From NCBI GenBank assembly GCA_021107195.1, contig JAIOTF010000099.1:1-9194 (forward strand): a DNA stretch of 9,194 nucleotides. The letters run 5' to 3'. A program made the translations under genes and the position numbers. Origin of the DNA: Anaerolineaceae bacterium (GTDB taxonomy: Bacteria > Chloroflexota > Anaerolineae > Anaerolineales > Anaerolineaceae). Below are positions 7,687 through 9,194 of this stretch, piece by piece; position 1 is the stretch's first letter; each line of letters opens with the position of its first letter. The notes beneath the pieces were generated by a model. The model saw only the letters and a program-made list of their open reading frames with translations. It was not told the DNA's origin and did not search any database.

Positions 7687-7828
7687 TTGTAGTTGTCAAC
7701 TGGATTCTGTCAGCTTCCAAAAGGACCAATTTAACGCATAATGATAACAATAATAGTGAATATTGGGGTTACCAGGCCAGGCAGACAATCATTATCAGTA
7801 CAATAATTGAGCGGTATGGCAGTTGGGT

Positions 7829-7854
7829 GTTCAGACGGAATATTCCGTTTGAAC
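7829..7854. repeat. 26-bp near-perfect palindrome upstream of the LCP gene
   Basis: Arms GTTCAGACGG and CCGTTTGAAC flank the self-complementary centre AATATT; 12 of 13 base pairs match and the other is a G-T pair. It could be an operator for a dimeric regulator or the first hairpin of the mRNA leader. It lies 55 bp before the ATG at 7910. Confidence 0.75.
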
Positions 7855-7856
7855 GA

Positions 7857-7880
7857 TTACCAGGGGCGATTGCCCGGTAA
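7857..7880 (+). promoter_or_regulatory. Second leader hairpin, GC-rich, upstream of the LCP gene
   Basis: TTACC (7857-7861) pairs with GGTAA (7876-7880), and GGGC (7864-7867) with GCCC (7872-7875), around a GATT loop, with a 2-nt AG bulge: nine Watson-Crick pairs. It begins two bases after the palindrome. No T tract follows, so it is not a classical terminator. A third small stem (TTGTCT 7884-7889 with AGACGA 7895-7900, one G-T pair) ends at the ribosome binding site GAGGA (7899-7903). Confidence 0.5.
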
Positions 7881-7909
7881 GAGTTGTCTAGGAAAGACGA
7901 GGAAATCAA

Positions 7910-8944
7910 ATGAAGAAAGTATTGATCATCGTAGCCGTTGTCTTGTTGTTGGTTTTGTTTTTGGTGTTTGGCGTGGTTTTGGTGCGAAAATTCTTTACGC
8001 AGCCGTTGGCAGAACCGCTGGCGATTGAGACAACGCCGCAGGAATTTATTTTGCTGCCAACGGAATCGGCGAACGACTCTACTGAGCCGGAAGCAACCGA
8101 TACGCCGCAGCCAACCAAAGCACCTCAGCCAACTGAGGCACCGCAGGCGTTGTGCGGGAATATCGGCAAAATTCAAATTCTCCTGACGGGTGCAGATTAT
8201 TCACTGGGCATGCCGCCTTTTGGAGCAGATGCCATTCGTCTGCTGCAAATCGACTTTGACAATGCGACGATGACGACGGTCGCGTTCCCGCGGGCGATGA
8301 TCGTCAATACCAGCGCTTTAGGGGATCCGCTGAAGTCACAAATGGAACTTGGCACGTCCTTTTACGAGATGAAGCAAATTGCACAGGGCTCCAACACGGA
8401 TAAGGTGGTTGCAGCCACCAATTTGCTGGCCCAAGTGATGTACGATAATTTTGAGGTGAATCCCAATTATTTCCTGACTTTTCAATTGGATTCGATTGGG
8501 GCGGTGATTGACGCCATCGGCGGGGTGGAGGTCACCCTGGCGGAGGAGATCACGACTGAGCGCGACGTGACCTTCCCTGCTGGAACACAGACCTTGAACG
8601 GGCGGATGGCTACCGAGTTTGTAAGAGCCAGAAAACCGGGCGGCGAAACTGCCCGTTTGCAGCGCCAGGAACTGCTGGTGGATGCTTTACAAAAGCAGAT
8701 CTTCAGTTCAGCCTTTGTTAAGAGCGTGCCTGATCTGCTAACCCAATTCCAGGGGGCGATTGTAACGGATTTGAGCCCGGAGCAGATATTGAGCGTGGCT
8801 TGCGCCTATGAGCAAATCCCGGATTCGTCCGAAACGTATGTGAACCTCATTGGCGATGCGTATATCCTCACTGCCGAGGATGGCACCCTGACACCCAGGG
8901 TGGAGGAAATCAAGGAACTATTAAAGGAAAGCTTGGGCAATTAG
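7910..8944 (+). CDS. LytR-CpsA-Psr (LCP) family glycopolymer transferase, divergent
   Basis: Predicted membrane-anchored extracytoplasmic enzyme of 344 residues. LCP proteins move undecaprenyl-linked glycopolymers onto peptidoglycan or other acceptors. Seen: a short basic start and one membrane helix (4-25), an extracellular acidic and Thr/Pro-rich linker with PQPTKAPQPTEAPQ (66-79), then the LCP domain: ILLTGADY (90-97), FGADAIRLLQID (104-115), VAFPRAM (124-130), IDAIGGVEVTL (200-210), AGTQTLNGRMATEFVRARK (224-242) and GETARLQRQELL (245-256). The Arg residues of the PR motif, of VRARK and of ARLQRQ are kept, but the usual PRD reads PRA and the Asp before the last Arg cluster appears as Glu. 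Cys82 and Cys298 could form a disulfide. GAGGA lies 6 nt before the ATG. The place after wbaP suggests it attaches this cluster's polymer. A role as a regulator, the older LytR idea, is less likely. Confidence 0.87.
   Translation: MKKVLIIVAVVLLLVLFLVFGVVLVRKFFTQPLAEPLAIETTPQEFILLPTESANDSTEPEATDTPQPTKAPQPTEAPQALCGNIGKIQILLTGADYSLGMPPFGADAIRLLQIDFDNATMTTVAFPRAMIVNTSALGDPLKSQMELGTSFYEMKQIAQGSNTDKVVAATNLLAQVMYDNFEVNPNYFLTFQLDSIGAVIDAIGGVEVTLAEEITTERDVTFPAGTQTLNGRMATEFVRARKPGGETARLQRQELLVDALQKQIFSSAFVKSVPDLLTQFQGAIVTDLSPEQILSVACAYEQIPDSSETYVNLIGDAYILTAEDGTLTPRVEEIKELLKESLGN
8105..8146 (+). repeat. 18-bp tandem repeat in the LCP linker
   Basis: Two imperfect copies of an 18-bp unit (8105-8122 and 8123-8140) plus a third partial copy CCGCAG encode PQPTKA-PQPTEA-PQ. 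This is a typical expandable spacer between the membrane anchor and an outer domain. Confidence 0.8.
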
Positions 8945-8985
8945 TTGACCATGCAGGCTGTTTGATCTCTCCTGTAAAAAATATA

Positions 8986-9019
8986 TTGCGGCGCTGTCCT
9001 GTTGTGGATGGCGCCGCAA
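8986..9019. terminator. Bidirectional rho-independent terminator between convergent genes
   Basis: TTGCGGCGC (8986-8994) pairs perfectly with GCGCCGCAA (9011-9019). The stem continues through two G-T pairs and TCC/GGA (8997-8999 with 9006-9008) to a 6-nt loop, 14 pairs in all. On the left is A6 (8976-8981) followed by TATAT, which becomes a good U tract for transcripts coming from the kinase on the - strand. On the right GTTGTTTAA gives a weaker U-rich tail for the LCP transcript. It sits between the two convergent stop codons. Confidence 0.8.
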
Positions 9020-9048
9020 GTTGTTTAACGGGATGCTGTGGGAGTGGG

Positions 9049-9078
9049 GCGCATTAGTCAACGGGCAGGTTAATGCGC
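9049..9078. repeat. Inverted repeat spanning the kinase stop codon
   Basis: GCGCATTA (9049-9056) and TAATGCGC (9071-9078) are perfect complements separated by 14 bases. The repeat covers the last codons and stop of the kinase. It may be a second 3'-end hairpin for that mRNA, or chance. Confidence 0.5.
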
Positions 9079-9194
9079 ATAGCTGTTCCATGTCCTGGCT
9101 GACTTTCTGCCTGGATATCTCCCCCGTGGGCTTCGATCAGTTTTTTGGCAATGGAGAGCCCAAGCCCCATACCGCCGGAGTCACTTGCTTTATA
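9054..9194 (-). CDS. Sensor histidine kinase, C-terminal end of the ATPase domain (truncated by window edge)
   Basis: The last 46 codons plus TAA (complement of 9054-9056) of a two-component sensor kinase. From the right edge inward the frame reads YKASDSGGMGLGLSIAKKL, continues with IEAHGGDIQAES, then QPGHGTAMRINLPVD and stop. GMGLGLSIAKKLIEAHGG is the G2 box of the HATPase_c ATP-binding domain, and PGxGTxxxxxLP is its usual end. The 5' part, with the N box, dimerisation His and sensor region, lies beyond the window, so signal and partner are unknown. It is transcribed towards the polysaccharide genes and shares the terminator with the LCP gene. It is not evidently part of the cluster, though a regulatory link cannot be excluded. 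Confidence 0.88.
   Translation of the reverse strand, partial: YKASDSGGMGLGLSIAKKLIEAHGGDIQAESQPGHGTAMRINLPVD

Noticed and set aside
7691..7701. AGTTGTCAACT palindrome just after the wbaP stop.
   Set aside because: Five-base arms and no T tract; too short to call a terminator or operator.
7738..7807. ATAATGAT/ATCATTAT inverted copies and two ACAATAAT direct copies in the wbaP-LCP gap.
   Set aside because: Eight-base AT-rich matches at this distance are common by chance, and no promoter with plausible boxes could be built around them.
7769..8176. Minus-strand 135-codon frame opposite the LCP 5' region, Arg/Cys/Gln-rich.
   Set aside because: Its composition mirrors the Leu/Val membrane helix and Pro/Thr linker codons of the LCP gene; no independent coding evidence.
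1..9194. CRISPR array, insertion sequence, tRNA or integrase.
   Set aside because: No regularly spaced repeats, transposase motifs, terminal inverted repeats with target duplications, or tRNA cloverleaf were seen on either strand.

Overview
The window is a stretch of a cell-surface polysaccharide (Wzy-type exopolysaccharide or capsule) gene cluster. Eight genes lie head to tail on the + strand, and the tail of an unrelated sensor kinase gene points back at them from the right edge. The parts list (integral-membrane polymerase/ligase, three GT4 glycosyltransferases, two SAM methyltransferases, a WbaP-type initiating sugar-phosphate transferase and an LCP-type attachment enzyme), the moderate GC and the Thr/Pro/Gln linker of the LCP protein would fit a Chloroflexota member of the Anaerolineae type. 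That taxonomic guess is inference; no rRNA or marker gene is present.

Layout. 2-859: 3' part of an O-antigen polymerase/ligase-like membrane protein, cut by the left edge. 849-2009: GT4-like glycosyltransferase, overlapping the previous gene by 11 bp. 2051-2701: class I SAM methyltransferase with a G9 tract in its SAM-binding loop. 2836-4035: second GT4 glycosyltransferase. 4038-4127: short ORF, possibly a gene remnant. 4106-4834: FkbM-family methyltransferase. 4933-6165: WcaI-like glycosyltransferase. 6223-7686: WbaP-like polyprenyl-phosphate hexose-1-phosphate transferase. 7687-7909: 223-bp non-coding gap ending in two tandem hairpins and a smaller third one. 7910-8944: LytR-CpsA-Psr (LCP) protein. 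8986-9019: terminator hairpin between convergent genes. 9054-9194: C-terminal end of a histidine kinase on the - strand. No gene-free stretch exceeds 300 bp.

How it works together (inferred from families). WbaP loads the first sugar phosphate onto undecaprenyl phosphate. WcaI and the other glycosyltransferases extend the repeat unit, and the two methyltransferases may O-methylate it. The Wzy-like protein polymerises it outside the membrane, and the LCP protein could transfer the finished chain to the cell wall. No Wzx flippase or Wzz/Wzc chain-length regulator is in view; they may lie beyond the left edge.

Base composition splits the cluster. Sampled 60-base lines in the second GT4 gene hold 17 and 20 G+C (3001-3060, 3721-3780), while lines in wcaI and the LCP gene hold 33 and 41 (5401-5460, 8521-8580). 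The left part looks like exchangeable, strain-specific cargo beside a conserved right flank. I found no clearly new defence, mobile or RNA system. The least explained items are the structured leader of the LCP gene, the G9 tract, the short ORF at 4038, and the glycosyltransferase without the EX7E glutamates.
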